Of a DNA stretch of 64,000 nucleotides, positions 26,401 to 36,880 are shown one piece after another. Where the stretch lies: positions 38,136,207 through 38,200,206 of the forward strand of contig NC_044283.2 in the NCBI RefSeq assembly GCF_004027225.2, written 5' to 3'. The stretch's first letter is position 1, and each line of letters starts with the position of its first letter. The notes under the pieces were generated by a model. That model saw only the letters and a list, made by a program, of their open reading frames with translations. It had not been told where the DNA came from and did no database searches. Position numbers and translations under genes: made by a program. This DNA is from Strigops habroptila. Taxonomy: Eukaryota > Chordata > Aves > Psittaciformes > Psittacidae.

Positions 26401-29400
26401 GCACTTTCACACATTTAAAAATGCAATGAATATCTTGGAAAGAAATAGGAAAGGGGGAAAGAGGAGGATGAAAAAAAGAGAAAAACCATCAAGTTTAGGC
26501 TAGAAATTTCAAAGAGCCACAAACTAAGAATAGGACTAAAATAAGAACTAACTTTTCCATTAACCTTGTATTTTCCATTGAGCATGCCATCTATTTTTGT
26601 CAATGTTAGTTATACAGAATGAAGACTTAATCTTCCAAAGGGAGTATCTGTATCTGACTAGAGTTTGGAGACTTAAAAAAAAAAAAATTTATATTCAACA
26701 GCAACAACATTTGCAGGACAGTGTAAGAAATTGAGAAATATGCAGACCAGAATAAGGAAACCCTTAAATTTATCACTAGCATGATGAAACTCTCTACAGA
26801 AATATTAAGCTTTCAAAGACAGCATAAGACAGACTTTTCAAAAGCTTCCTTCTACGAGTTCACTAGGAGATAAAACACATACAGTCATTACTATTGAAAA
26901 TAGGCTTTGCTATACCTGCTGTTCCTGCAAAGAAACAATTTCCAATGGAGAGCTTTGCTTCACAAAGCATAAGAAAACAGCAAAACCTAACAGTTAAGAA
27001 AAAAATACCACCAACTCCATAAACAGCACTTCCATTCAGATCCTGCCTTTAAAAATAGCAAAGAAAGCATACATAGGAGGCAGCAAGAACAGAAACAGGC
27101 CAACAACATTGTGTCTGGGCCATTTTTATTATAGAAATAAAACAGAAGTTAACATACCTTTTTGGATTGCAACAACAGTTCTGTTTCAAGAAGCAAAACT
27201 CGACTCAACAAGTTATTCCAGTCCTTCTCATCTATGATCACCTTTCCTTCCAGTTTCTCTTCTAAAACATGTAGTTTATCTTCCACCCAATCCAGCTTAC
27301 GAAGCTTTTCCTGGCAATCAGCAAGCTGATTCTTCAGGGACTCAATCTGAGAATTATCTTCTATGATCTGAAAATATGGACAAGAACATGTCCTCTAATT
27401 TCAAAACAGATATAATTCATCAATTGATCAATTAAATTAAGCGGAACCTTCCTCAAGTTCAGTAACCACATTCTGCTACATTACAAAATTATTTCTTTTG
27501 CAACTGCCATAATGTTCCTATTCATGGAACTCAGCTTTTAAAAGAAACTGTTGACAGAACTGGCTCTTGAAAGGACAGTACAATTTAACCGACTTTTTTC
27601 AACTTTTTCAATATATTTATTATATATCTATTAGTTATATTTAAGGAGCATCCAGCTATCTTGTTAAAACTTTATCCCTTTAGAAAAGTCCTGTAAGAAA
27701 GTTAACAAGACATGCAGATAGCACCTTAAAATAAGAATTCTTACTTGTTCACAATTAACTTCGACAATATCCTGATCTAGGCACAATTCTTCTTCATTAC
27801 CTCCTTGTGCTGGAAGGGGTAATGGATGAAAGTCACCACCAATTTCATTTCCTGAGTGCCGTTCTACTAGAGGCTTCTTTTGAACATGTGAAAAAAGAAC
27901 ATTTCAATTCATCAGCCAAGCAACTGACAAAAAAGACCTATCATTTTAGTATTTATTTGAATATGAAAATCTTATCCCAACTGGTTGCAAAACAGCAGCA
28001 GCAGAGTTTAATTTTTAAAAAATCATATAGACATGAAAAACTGTAAAACGAATATGCATACACTTTACCATATGTACTGTGTAACTTGGTTTTCTTCCAT
28101 AAACAGTAATTAAAGCATTAATGTCCTCTCCTATTGTAAGAGTTGTTAGATTTCCAAGTGAGGACTGAGAGATATGAATCTTACCTTATATATTAACATA
28201 TATATGGACAGGTCAAATATCAACATTGCCACTCAAACATTCAAAACCAGAAAAGTTTAACTAGGAAGATTAGAACTCTCTCTTTTCCCTGACAACTGTC
28301 AGCAAAATAACCCTACTAACCACATTTCATTTCATTTGAATGGTTTCTTTAGAGAAAGCAGAGAGACAAATTCTGCTTTCTTTCCAGGTGGATCAAGTCC
28401 CATGATTGCTATCTGCCACAAAATAAAATAGATTACCTAATGATTAAGAACTCACAATTACTAGTTTTGTACAACATCTTAAGACTTACAGATTCCTAGA
28501 TGTTTTAGTGAAACTGAAACTCTCCTCTTCTAGGGAACTCTTAATACACTCACATATACCTCCATTCAGTTTGACCATTCAACAACCAGAAGTGCCAGAT
28601 AAATCATTCCAAATATTTCCTTTGTGAAGTTTTCCTCACGCTTAAAAGCAGTATTTTCCTTTTAAATAGAAATCGCCCACAGTTAAATGGGCAGATTCCT
28701 AAAGGTTTTGTACAATTTTACTTTGCACCCTTTTAGCATTAAATACTAGGAAAGTGGTCTCCTCCACAGGCCAAGAGTACCATAACACATAAGATCAAGC
28801 GTTACTCTTGTAAAACCAAAGCCAAGAGGAATGTTACACTAAATAATCTTTGCTTAGAAGATTCAGACAAAAGAGCAAAAAGTGTTTTGAAAGCTGCACT
28901 GAAAACACTGCAATGTTAGACAGAACACATTTTAATCTCCAAATAGGACTCTCTTTTTTTTTCCAATTGCATCTTCATTTTCGTTCCTGTCCCTCCATTT
29001 GATTTAATTCAAACAGCAAACAATAGTACTACATCTTTACCACCAAGACTTTAAGACCAACTACTCAGCACAAGAGAGAAGCAATACCCTCTATATTTCA
29101 GCTATAATTTCAGTCAACCACACTTCTTCAAGGAAAAAAACAAACAAACACCACCAAACACAACAAACAAACAACACCACAAAAAAAACCAACCCAACTG
29201 GTCTGATCAAGCATTAGAACCTAAATGAAAGCACATCATCCAGAAAGAGCCTGACTTGCTACAAATGAGATTAACCTTTAGATATACAACATAAAAATTA
29301 TTTTCATACCTGTTTGGAATTCAGAGCACGGTCACTAGTATCAGTAACGACATTATCACAATTTGACCATATTTCAGATTTAAAAGATCTGGGTTTTTTC

Positions 29401-32400
29401 CTTGTTTGGGATTTAACCTTCAAAGTGAAGAGGAGAAAATATTATGCTTCTAACACAGAAACACAGAAATATTTTCTGGAGGGGGGGAGGCAGTACAGAC
29501 AGGCACATGGACACAACCCATGACAACACCCAAATTTACAGAGAAAACATCTGGAAGTGAATGCCGTATTCAGACACTCATTAATGCCTACACGAGGCTG
29601 TATCAAAGCTGGTCATAAACAGAAAAAAATTTGCCCCAGAGTTGAAAAACAAAAAAGAAAAAAACCAAAAACAACAAAAACAAACAAACAAAAAAAACCC
29701 ACTCAAAACAATACCGCTGAAACACAAATATGAATGTCATATTTGAATTAAATATTATCAGAACTTTATCGTATCTGATGGCTTTGCTTTGCTTTAAATC
29801 AACTAGCAAAGTCTAGTCACTAGTCACTTGACATTCACTATGTCAAGAAGAATAAAACAAAATATATCACTTCTACTATAAAGTACTGGATTTATCTTCA
29901 TTTTATTTTTTTGTTTATTCTACAATGCATTCGCAGCTTTATGTCTTTCATATACTTGATAGCGCTCAAGCATCTGACAATAGACCTTCTAATTTTTCCC
30001 CCTATTTTGACCATCAGTAATGCTGCACCTTCAAATAAACAGGTGCTCAGCTTCTACCTGCAGCATCAATCATGTCAAAAGAAACTTATAACAAAGTCAC
30101 CATTTAATCAGTACCTTATTCGAGTTACTTAATTCCTTATGTTTTTTCACCACACAGTTGATAATGTCACAAACAATCTGCATTTTTCTTTCTGCAAAGC
30201 CAAACTGAAGAAACTGCTGTTTTGTTAAAATTGGTTTATATTGAAATTGATCTCGAAGAAGCTGCAACAAAATAAGAGTCTGCTTCATTTTCAAAATCAC
30301 CAAGCAATTTGTTGTAGAAATGGCATGCTCAGGTTCTTATTTTTCTACAATCTTTTCTTTCATTCTGCACTTCAGCAGTTAAACCTTTTCACATTTGGTT
30401 ATTTATATATCCTCAGCTGTTTCTTCTAACTAGACTTTAAACATACGTCCTCCAAAACATTTCCTTCACAACACTTTCGTAAAGTTTAACTCCCATTCTT
30501 AAGATTCATGAAATAAATGATTTTAGACATTAATTTAAAAAGTTAAACAAAAACTTCCCAAAGTGATTGCACAATAAAAAGTTGTGTTAATCTCAGCAAA
30601 TACATCAGAGGGCTATGTAAAGCTCCCCCAAAGCCTCTTTGTTAAGGAGACTCTCTCCTCCTCAGGTTGAAAACTAGTCTGAATAAGCCAGTATTTGTTA
30701 ACACATCAAGCCACGTTTTATAAAAATGTGCTTATGGATAGTTTTAAGAAGAGTTCAAAATTATTTTCATTCAGTTATGAATTTGATTCCAATTTTTAAG
30801 CTGTTAAATATTGGACTTTATATATTAATGGTATTTCTTAACTTCTTTTACATATTAACTTTTACATATTAACTTTTACATATTAACTTTTACATATTAA
30901 CTTTTACATATTAACTTTTACATATTAACTTTTACATATTAACTTTTACATATTAACTTTTACATATTAACTTTTACATATTAACTTTTACATATTAACT
31001 TTTACATATTAACTTTTACATATTAACTTTTACATATTAACTTTTACATATTAACTTTTACATATTAACTTTTACATATTAACTTTTACATATTAACTTT
31101 TACATATTAACTTTTACATATTAACTTTTACATATTAACTTTTACATATTAACTTTTACATATTAACTTTTACATATTAACTTTTACATATTAACTTTTA
31201 CATATTAACTTTTACATATTAACTTTTACATATTAACTTTTACATATTAACTTTTACATATTAACTTTTACATATTAACTTTTACATATTAACTTTTACA
31301 TATTAACTTTTACATATTAACTTTTACATATTAACTTTTACATATTAACTTTTACATATTAACTTTTACATATTAACTTTTACATATTAACTTTTACATA
31401 TTAACTTTTACATATTAACTTTTACATATTAACTTTTACATATTAACTTTTACATATTAACTTTTACATATTAACTTTTACATATTAACTTTTACATATT
31501 AACTTTTACATATTAACTTTTACATATTAATGGTATTTCTTAACTGTGTTTTCATTACAATCATTGAAGTTTGCTGTGATTTTTTGCTGATTACGATTTC
31601 TTCTAAGGTCACTTCTATAAAACTTACTGTGTAATAAATATTTCAGTATTCTTCAAAACTAACATAAACTAATAATATTATGTTTATAAACATAAACTGT
31701 TTCTGACATTGTCGCAACATTGAGATTTGGCTAACAATATCAATCTTCATTTTCACAAAAATTTTTATAAAGACGTACCACACAATAACTTACTACTCAT
31801 CTTAAATCCTAAAAGAATTACAATTCACATTCATTGCAAAATAAATTTTATTTTCTAGTAAAACTTATACTAGATGTTTAATTTTTATGATGCCATACTC
31901 AAAACTGTGTCTTTTCTGTGAAGAACATGAAGACAGATACCTTATAAATAGCTTCAATAAAACGCAAGTCACTCTTTGCTGTGAGTTCCACATTGCACTT
32001 TACCAAAAGCTCTGCTACGTAAGTTGAAAAAGATGTAAAAGAATAGCTGATGATAGGTAAAAATGCAGCTGGATCACCTTTTACTAGCCTATTAAGAAAC
32101 AAAAGTACTTTACACAGCAGAAGACAACAAAGTCTTTCATTATATGAATTCAAACTTCAGTTTGAAAGGTGTTTTAATATAGACAGCATGTTATATCCAA
32201 GTATCTCCTTAATTTTAATTTTTTTCCCCAGGCATCTCTCATTCAGCAGTCTTTACTGTTATCTGCAAAATGCTCAAAACAACATTTTTGCGACTCTCAT
32301 AATTTTAACATTGCCAGGTCTAAAGCCCACCAGCATTGTCATCTCAATAGTCAACACTTTTTTTCTTCAATCTTTACAGGATGAAATTTGTTAGCACTTA

Positions 32401-32770
32401 CAAAGAAATTATAAAGGTGAGAGATTAATCAAAGAAAAGAGAAAAACAGAGAAGAAAAAAGAGCGAGACAGTGATACACTTTGGGATTATTATAAGGGTT
32501 CTCAGAACAGCAAAACTGCATCCTTTTATATTCAAGTTCACATGTAGCAAACCCCCAACTTCCCACAGATGTATGCTTGGCTTACTCATCACTGGGTGCA
32601 ATGCCAATATTTATACATATCTTGTTTACACATCTTGCTGTCATCATGTATTAGCATAAATTTACTCACACTACCGCTTACACTGTATAATCCACATCTC
32701 TTGGATAATTTATCAAGCGAAGTCCTTGCTCTATTTTTCTTAAACTTCCTTTTAGGTCTCCTGTTGCCAT
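20381..32770 (-). CDS. CEP44: Centrosomal protein 44, ten coding exons
   Basis: Coding exons in transcript order: 32770-32682, 32088-31941, 30261-30115, 29417-29310, 27876-27745, 27367-27158, 23724-23655, 21661-21534, 21259-21222, 20438-20381. Every junction has AG/GT and all phases join, giving 1128 nt, 375 residues plus TGA (human about 390). The start is ATGGCAACAGGAGACCT, matching the human N-terminus MATGDLK. Residues about 1-128 are the conserved CEP44 domain (calponin-homology-like, microtubule binding), with [14 protein letters not shown] and KPILTK. Residues about 209-278 are a coiled coil, and a short conserved C-terminal helix ends the protein. Known role: a centriole-lumen protein that binds microtubules and POC1B and helps centriole maturation and centrosome conversion. 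It is transcribed away from FBXO8 from a shared CpG island. Assignment rests on remembered human sequence and intact exon structure. Confidence 0.97.
21222..21259 (-). CDS. CEP44: CEP44 coding exon 9 (38-nt small exon)
   Basis: Residues 345-356 plus two bases, [12 protein letters not shown], matching human ETTIQKMERMKK. Acceptor TTGCAG, donor GTAAGT. Too short for ORF-based detection. It is placed by homology, splice sites and the reading phase shared with both neighbours. Confidence 0.93.
21534..21661 (-). CDS. CEP44: CEP44 coding exon 8
   Basis: Residues 302-344 (128 nt, first two bases complete codon 302). It contains [16 protein letters not shown], aligning with human LSSGYSTASSDSTPRA, and ends LTDISK. 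Acceptor CATAG, donor GTAAGT. Confidence 0.94.
23655..23724 (-). CDS. CEP44: CEP44 coding exon 7
   Basis: Residues 279-301 plus one base (70 nt). Low-complexity Ser-rich linker beginning [18 protein letters not shown]. It has little sequence conservation with human but perfect phase linkage. Acceptor TTTCAG, donor GTGAGT. Confidence 0.88.
25916..26301 (+). mobile_element. CR1 LINE 3' tail interrupted by an inverted CR1 fragment
   Basis: From CTACAACTACCTGAAAGGAGG through GGCTTCCCAGGGAAGTGGT to GATTCTATGATTCTA this is the 3' end of a plus-strand CR1. At about 26196-26258 it is interrupted by roughly 60 bp of CR1 3' tail in the opposite orientation (GGTTGGAAAAGACCTTTAAG). The junction creates an inverted repeat, 26219-26240 against 26260-26281. 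It sits in a CEP44 intron, antisense to the gene. Confidence 0.93.
27158..27367 (-). CDS. CEP44: CEP44 coding exon 6 (coiled coil)
   Basis: Residues 209-278 (210 nt, phase 0). Leu-rich heptads include [18 protein letters not shown], followed by [17 protein letters not shown], which matches the human coiled-coil region (NLLSRVTLLETEMLL). Acceptor TCAG, donor GTATGT. Confidence 0.95.
27745..27876 (-). CDS. CEP44: CEP44 coding exon 5
   Basis: Residues 165-208 (132 nt, phase 0), acidic linker beginning KPLVERHSG and containing [16 protein letters not shown]. Weakly conserved, placed by intact splice sites, phase and order. Acceptor AAAG, donor GTAAGA. Confidence 0.88.
29310..29417 (-). CDS. CEP44: CEP44 coding exon 4
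   Basis: Residues 129-164 (108 nt, phase 0). It starts VKSQTRKK, matching human IPSQQRKK, then becomes a variable polar linker. Acceptor GAAG, donor GTATGA. Confidence 0.9.
30115..30261 (-). CDS. CEP44: CEP44 coding exon 3
   Basis: Residues 80-128 (147 nt, phase 0 at both ends), beginning [14 protein letters not shown] and ending [11 protein letters not shown]. It is the end of the N-terminal CEP44 domain and nearly identical to human in its first half. Acceptor GCAG, donor GTACTG. The 14-bp tandem array lies in the intron just upstream. Confidence 0.96.
30846..31529. repeat. 14-bp minisatellite, 48 perfect copies
   Basis: The unit ACTTTTACATATTA repeats without any change from 30858 to 31529 (672 bp, 48 units), with a partial unit before it. 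I checked the phase on every 60-base line. GC content of the unit is 2/14. A 22-bp sequence beginning ATATTAATGG flanks the array on both sides (30822-30843 and 31524-31545) in direct orientation. It lies in the CEP44 intron between coding exons 2 and 3. The 14-bp period is not a codon multiple and there are no spacers. Confidence 0.97.
31941..32088 (-). CDS. CEP44: CEP44 coding exon 2
   Basis: Residues 31-79 (148 nt, first base completes codon 30). It holds the conserved LVKGDPAA and [10 protein letters not shown] motifs of the CEP44 domain and ends FIEAIYK. Acceptor TAG, donor GTATCT. Confidence 0.96.
32682..32770 (-). CDS. CEP44: CEP44 first coding exon
   Basis: Residues 1-29 plus two bases of codon 30, from [20 protein letters not shown] onward. 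The donor is GTAAGC right after ACAGT. The exon extends upstream as 5' UTR. Its acceptor is one of several AGs following the T-rich tract at about 32825-32842 and I cannot pick one. Confidence 0.93.
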
Positions 32771-34567
32771 TATTCCAAATGCTATTCTTCTTTCGGATTA
32801 TGAAAGAAACGTAATTCTCCTCCTTCAAAAAAAAAAAAAAAAGTACACAAAAATTATAAAATGCAATAGAATTATCACTGAAATGCAAAGGATTTTGCTC
32901 CTCTTTTCTATACATGACTATTTCTAAAGTGCTACAGGAGAGCACAGAGCTACAACTCAATACCAATTAATATAGAATCATATCAGTCATCATCATTCAT
33001 TCTAAATAGGATCAATTACTAATACTCAATCTGATCAACTATCAAAGATCTTTCAAGATAAAGATATCTGAAAGTATTAAAAGAATTTAGTGCTAGTTAA
33101 ATCCACTAAAACTGAGTGAAAACAAGTTTCTTCTCTGTTTTAAAGGAGCAGGAACTCCACAAGCAGTGAAAAGCTTTTGCATTCTTCAGTTTAGAATGCT
33201 GCTGCTTCTTTTGTTCACCTGGCCCCAAGCTTACTGGCCAAAAGAGCAATGTTTGGATGTGTAAACATTAGAAGACAGGCTAACAACTCATCACAGACAA
33301 TATTTCTCTACCTAGATGATCCATTAAATACACCTGAAATTGTTCAAGGAGAGGGTAACAGACTACCTAGGTATTTCAAAATAGGTGCAAGTTTCTTGGT
33401 ATGATAACCAAAAGGTCCCTGTTTAACTTCTACACCGTAACACGAGTGGAGAACTCACTTTTAATTTACTTTACTTTGCAGAAGAAAAAGACTCACCTAG
33501 GGACTTGGTGCATACTACAAAAAAAATGGTGCCTTTCTCCCTGCAGAACTATCCTGTAAAGAAACTGAAGACTTCAAGAAAGACTGCGGGGGGGAATAAA
33601 GAAGGTGAGACAGGGAGATGCGACAGCTTTTACATCTATCGAAGGGAAGTATAGGAAGCTCATACTTTTAATACATTATACCAAACAGAACCAATTAGTA
33701 AATTCTCAAATATCAGTACTAGCAATTATCTTAAAGAATCCTGTACCCACTTCATTGCTTCACAATACATCTATATTTAGAGATAGCCTACAAGTACTAT
33801 TTACTCTATCTTGCAGCCATTTGTTTATAAGCAGCCAATATTAATTAGCTCTTCTTCAATACAAGGCTTTAAAAGCACATACTGGATGACTGCCCAGCTC
33901 TTAAGTCACAATTGAAAACAGCTTGCATTTTAGTAATCTGGACAGACTGACAGGACTTGGGAAAGTCTATTAGTAAACTGCCAAACTCAGTTTTTTCACT
34001 GGTTTAGAGAAAAAACAAGGGTGGAGGCAGAGGGAAAAGAGAGAGAATGTTAGTGAAAGTACAGAAGTACAGATTGACACTTCACAAAAACAGTTCTTCC
34101 TCACAACCTTGAAATCTGCTTGTGACCAGCTTAATCCTCTACAGTACTTCCCCCAAAAGCCTCAGTAAAAGTAATGGTTTCAGCTATAAAGCCTTAGAAC
34201 AGAAATTTAATGTTCAGTTTTCTGCTAGAACCTGCCTGCCACTGTCTACGCTGAATTTCTTTTGACACAGAACACATACTTTAAGCCTACCAATCCAAGC
34301 AGTAAAGAGGCATTACCAGACAGCCTATACATGGAAAAGATACCCTTGAGATACAGCATTTTATATCATTTCTCTTGCTGACACGAGATTCAGACCAAAG
34401 GACCAAACACTCCAAAGAGATTACGTCTAGCCTTGCCAGAATAGTAAGGCTAGACATAGTAACTCCGATGGGTACTCCAGTTTGCAGCTTTGTTATTTGG
34501 TCATATTCATTAAAGCAATGAGTCTTCTTGAAAGGAACTTTTTGACCACACACTTCTACTTGCAGAG

Positions 34568-34708
34568 AAGAAAAAAAAAAAAACAAACACAAAACCACAA
34601 AGCAACAAGCCAACCAAACAAAAAAAAAACAAACCAACCCAACAAAAACAAACAACCCCAAACAAATAAACCAAATGCCAACAAAACCCACACCACCACC
34701 AAACCTTA
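34568..34708. repeat. A/C-rich low-complexity tract, 140 bp
   Basis: AAACAAAC- and CCAACC-type composition with no T. Translates into Lys/Asn/Gln/Thr-only or, in reverse, Phe/Val/Cys/Leu-only peptides, so the frames here are artefacts. Confidence 0.9.
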
Positions 34709-35575
34709 AAGCTTGCACTCACAATGGTCTGGGTTTATTTCTGGGGTGTTTGCCTTTCCCCCCTACCCCCCTTTCCGTGTCTCCATGGTGCTTAAATCAG
34801 CAATTATCAAGAAGATGAAGAAAGATCTTCACATGTGTTCTGCCCTTTTTAAAGTACTTTCTTACTATTTAATTATCAAGTCCTTGCTCTTTAATCATTA
34901 GGTTTGTGCCAAATATAAGTACACAATACTCTGTTAAAGGTTAGGGACAATTTAACCTCAAGCATTTGGCAACAGGCAGCTGTTCTTCCTGCCTAATCTT
35001 ACAAAATGATCCACGCTATGGTTTTGCCAACTTAACCAGATCTCAAGACAAATCTCAAAGAGTCTGCCATAAAACTGAAGCACTAATCTGCAACGTAAAT
35101 ACTCACAGAAGATACTCTCACAGGAACTCATTTAACCATATAGGCTGTTTCCCAAAAGTATCAACAATCCTTTCTACACCAGGCCTCTATATGTAAAAAC
35201 TGGCAACGACCATCACTACAAACTATATAGCTTGAGAGATCATAAAGTAACAGTTGATTTGTTAAAAAATAATACCTTGGGAAGGTGTAAAAAGTAACAC
35301 ATAGGTTTTGCCTGTAAGAATTCATGATAGAGCAGTTACAGAACATTGGCTACCCAGAGTAAAATCAGATATAATAAAGTTTTAACATAGAACCACATAT
35401 AAAGAACTACTCTCAAAATTGCTTACAGTATTGAAAAAAAGTAATGAATGTCAAAAAATCAACCAACACAAAAAAAACCCAACCCACACCAAAAAACCAT
35501 GGAAGTTACCAAATATCTTAGCGTTGTAAACACTTTGAAATGTCTAACAAAAAAGGCTTTTGATTTCTTGTAATT

Positions 35576-35628
35576 CGGATGATCGTTAAGGTCCTTTCCA
35601 ACCTAGTATCCTATGATTTTGTGACTCT
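35576..35628 (+). mobile_element. CR1 LINE terminal remnant
   Basis: About 50 bp matching the last part of the CR1 3' UTR (GGATGATCGTTAAGGTCC, TTTCCAACCTAG, CTATGATTTTGTGACTC). It lies just left of the CpG island. Confidence 0.8.
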
Positions 35629-35749
35629 TGTGTTACATGGGGAGGGGAGGTGGAGGGGAACACCATTATGCACAGATGCAAAACCGACAGGGACAAACAC
35701 TGCACTTCGCTACCGTGCCAGCTGCCGCAGACACACTCTAAGCACACAC

Positions 35750-36880
35750 CATGCTTGCAAACGAGTGAACCGCACAAGGAACTGCGCGTCGCAGGCCGGT
35801 TGCCCTGGGCGCCCTCGAAACACCGGCGGGAAAACAAAAGCGCGTCCAAGCCGCGGGCAAGGCCGGCCGCGGTCCCGGAGCCGCGCCAGCGCGCCGAGCC
35901 GAACTCGCAGGAGCATGACGGGGCCGGTCCCCCAGCTGCCATTGCTCGCCCCTAGACCCGAGGAGGCCTCCCCTCGGGAGGCCCGTTTTAAAGGAGCCTC
36001 CCCCGCTCCGCTCCGGGGCTCCCGGTCCCTGAGCAGAGGGAGTGCCCTGAGCTCGGAGCTGGCCCGGGAGGGAACACAAACCCCTGCCCCAAGAGCGATC
36101 CCGACGCCCACCGACGCCCCTGCTGCGGGACCCCGCCTCCTGCCGGGCCGTCTGCTCCGGAAGGCGGCTGCCCCGCTGCGCCCCTCAGGACCACAGCAGC
36201 TCCCAACTGGCGGCGCGCACAGACCGAATATGCCGCCGCTCTACCCAACAGCCGCTTCCGCTTCCTGCGCGTTCCTCCGCGGTGACGCCACTTCCAGCAA
36301 CAACAGCAAACGTCAAACTTGCCAGGCAAGGAGACGGGGCGGTGGCGGTCTCCCTGCGTGCCGAGAGGCCTCTGCCACTCCACCGCCTCTCCCGCCGCCG
36401 GGGGCTGCTCAGACCCCTCCTGCCCGGCGAGGCTCACGCACGGACTCGGACCGGGCTCGTCGCGGCGGCGGTTGGAACCTGAGCTCGCACAGGTACGGAC
36501 CTTGCCGCTTTCCCTTGGGGGACTGGCGAGTGAGGATGGACGGGCGGCGCATCCAATCGAGAGCCGGGGCTGTTGGGGCGGCCCAATGGCGCGGGGGGGC
36601 GGCACCCGCGGGGCTAGGCTCGCCGGTACCTGGTGGCGGGCGGTCAGCCGTGCCCCGGCCTGCCGCGGCCGAGGTTTCGGCTCCAGGTGGGGGGGAGGCG
36701 GCGAGCGGGGCGGTGGGAGGGCAGCCGCGGCCTTCAGCGAGGGGCGCTGCTTCGGCGCTCCCGTCAGCTCGGGCGGCCCTGGGCGTGAGGGACTTGCTGT
36801 GCCCCTGGAGCCGCTGCGTAGTTGCCTTGAGTCGGGTTTGAAAGGCTCTCCCGTCAAGGTATCGGCAGGCCTCTCTTACC
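35750..36880. promoter_or_regulatory. CpG island, bidirectional CEP44/FBXO8 promoter
   Basis: About 1.1 kb of sharply GC-rich, CpG-dense sequence in an otherwise AT-rich window, located between two divergent genes. CCAAT-type elements occur at about 36552 (ATCCAATCG) and 36582 (CCCAATGGCG), the second overlapping a YY1-like AATGGCG. A TGACGCCA element similar to a CRE half-site lies near 36283. There is no TATA box in the central part, as usual for housekeeping bidirectional promoters. Long open frames on both strands here reflect the lack of AT-rich stop codons and are not genes. Confidence 0.9.
36400..36860 (+). other. FBXO8: Likely FBXO8 non-coding first exon region
   Basis: The FBXO8 ATG exon has a clear acceptor and needs an upstream non-coding exon. 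Candidate plus-strand donors in the island are CACAG|GTACGG (after 36492), CCAG|GTGGGG (near 36686) and TCAAG|GTATCGG (after 36858). Sequence alone does not choose between them. Confidence 0.45.

Larger units (their letters stand above)
20439..27157 (-). other. CEP44: CEP44 3'-side introns
   Basis: Introns between coding exons 6 and 10 (20439-21221, 21260-21533, 21662-23654, 23725-27157). AT-rich and mostly unique. The largest holds the CR1 cluster at 25916-26301. A perfect 20-nt palindrome lies at 23812-23831. I see no RNA gene. Confidence 0.8.
27368..32681 (-). other. CEP44: CEP44 middle introns
   Basis: Introns 27368-27744, 27877-29309, 29418-30114, 30262-31940 and 32089-32681. They hold A/C-rich tracts at 29130-29193 and 29645-29702 and the 14-bp tandem array. 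Otherwise unique AT-rich sequence. Confidence 0.85.
32771..35750 (-). other. CEP44: CEP44 5' intron
   Basis: Sequence between the first coding exon and the promoter island. It contains the A/C-rich tract 34568-34708, whose open frames on both strands are compositional, and a CR1 tail remnant at 35576-35628. A further non-coding exon could be hidden here. I see no sign that decides it. Confidence 0.65.

Noticed and set aside
30858-31529. CRISPR-like array
   Set aside because: Units are directly adjacent with no spacers, in a vertebrate intron. It is a minisatellite.
34482-34722. Lys/Asn/Thr-rich and Phe/Val/Cys-rich frames
   Set aside because: Products of the A/C-rich low-complexity tract read on each strand.
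35579-36857. Long open frames (up to 420 codons) on both strands of the CpG island
   Set aside because: They overlap one another on opposite strands, consist of Ala/Pro/Arg/Gly-rich composition, and show no known domain. GC-rich sequence lacks stop codons by chance. Best read as promoter and first exons.
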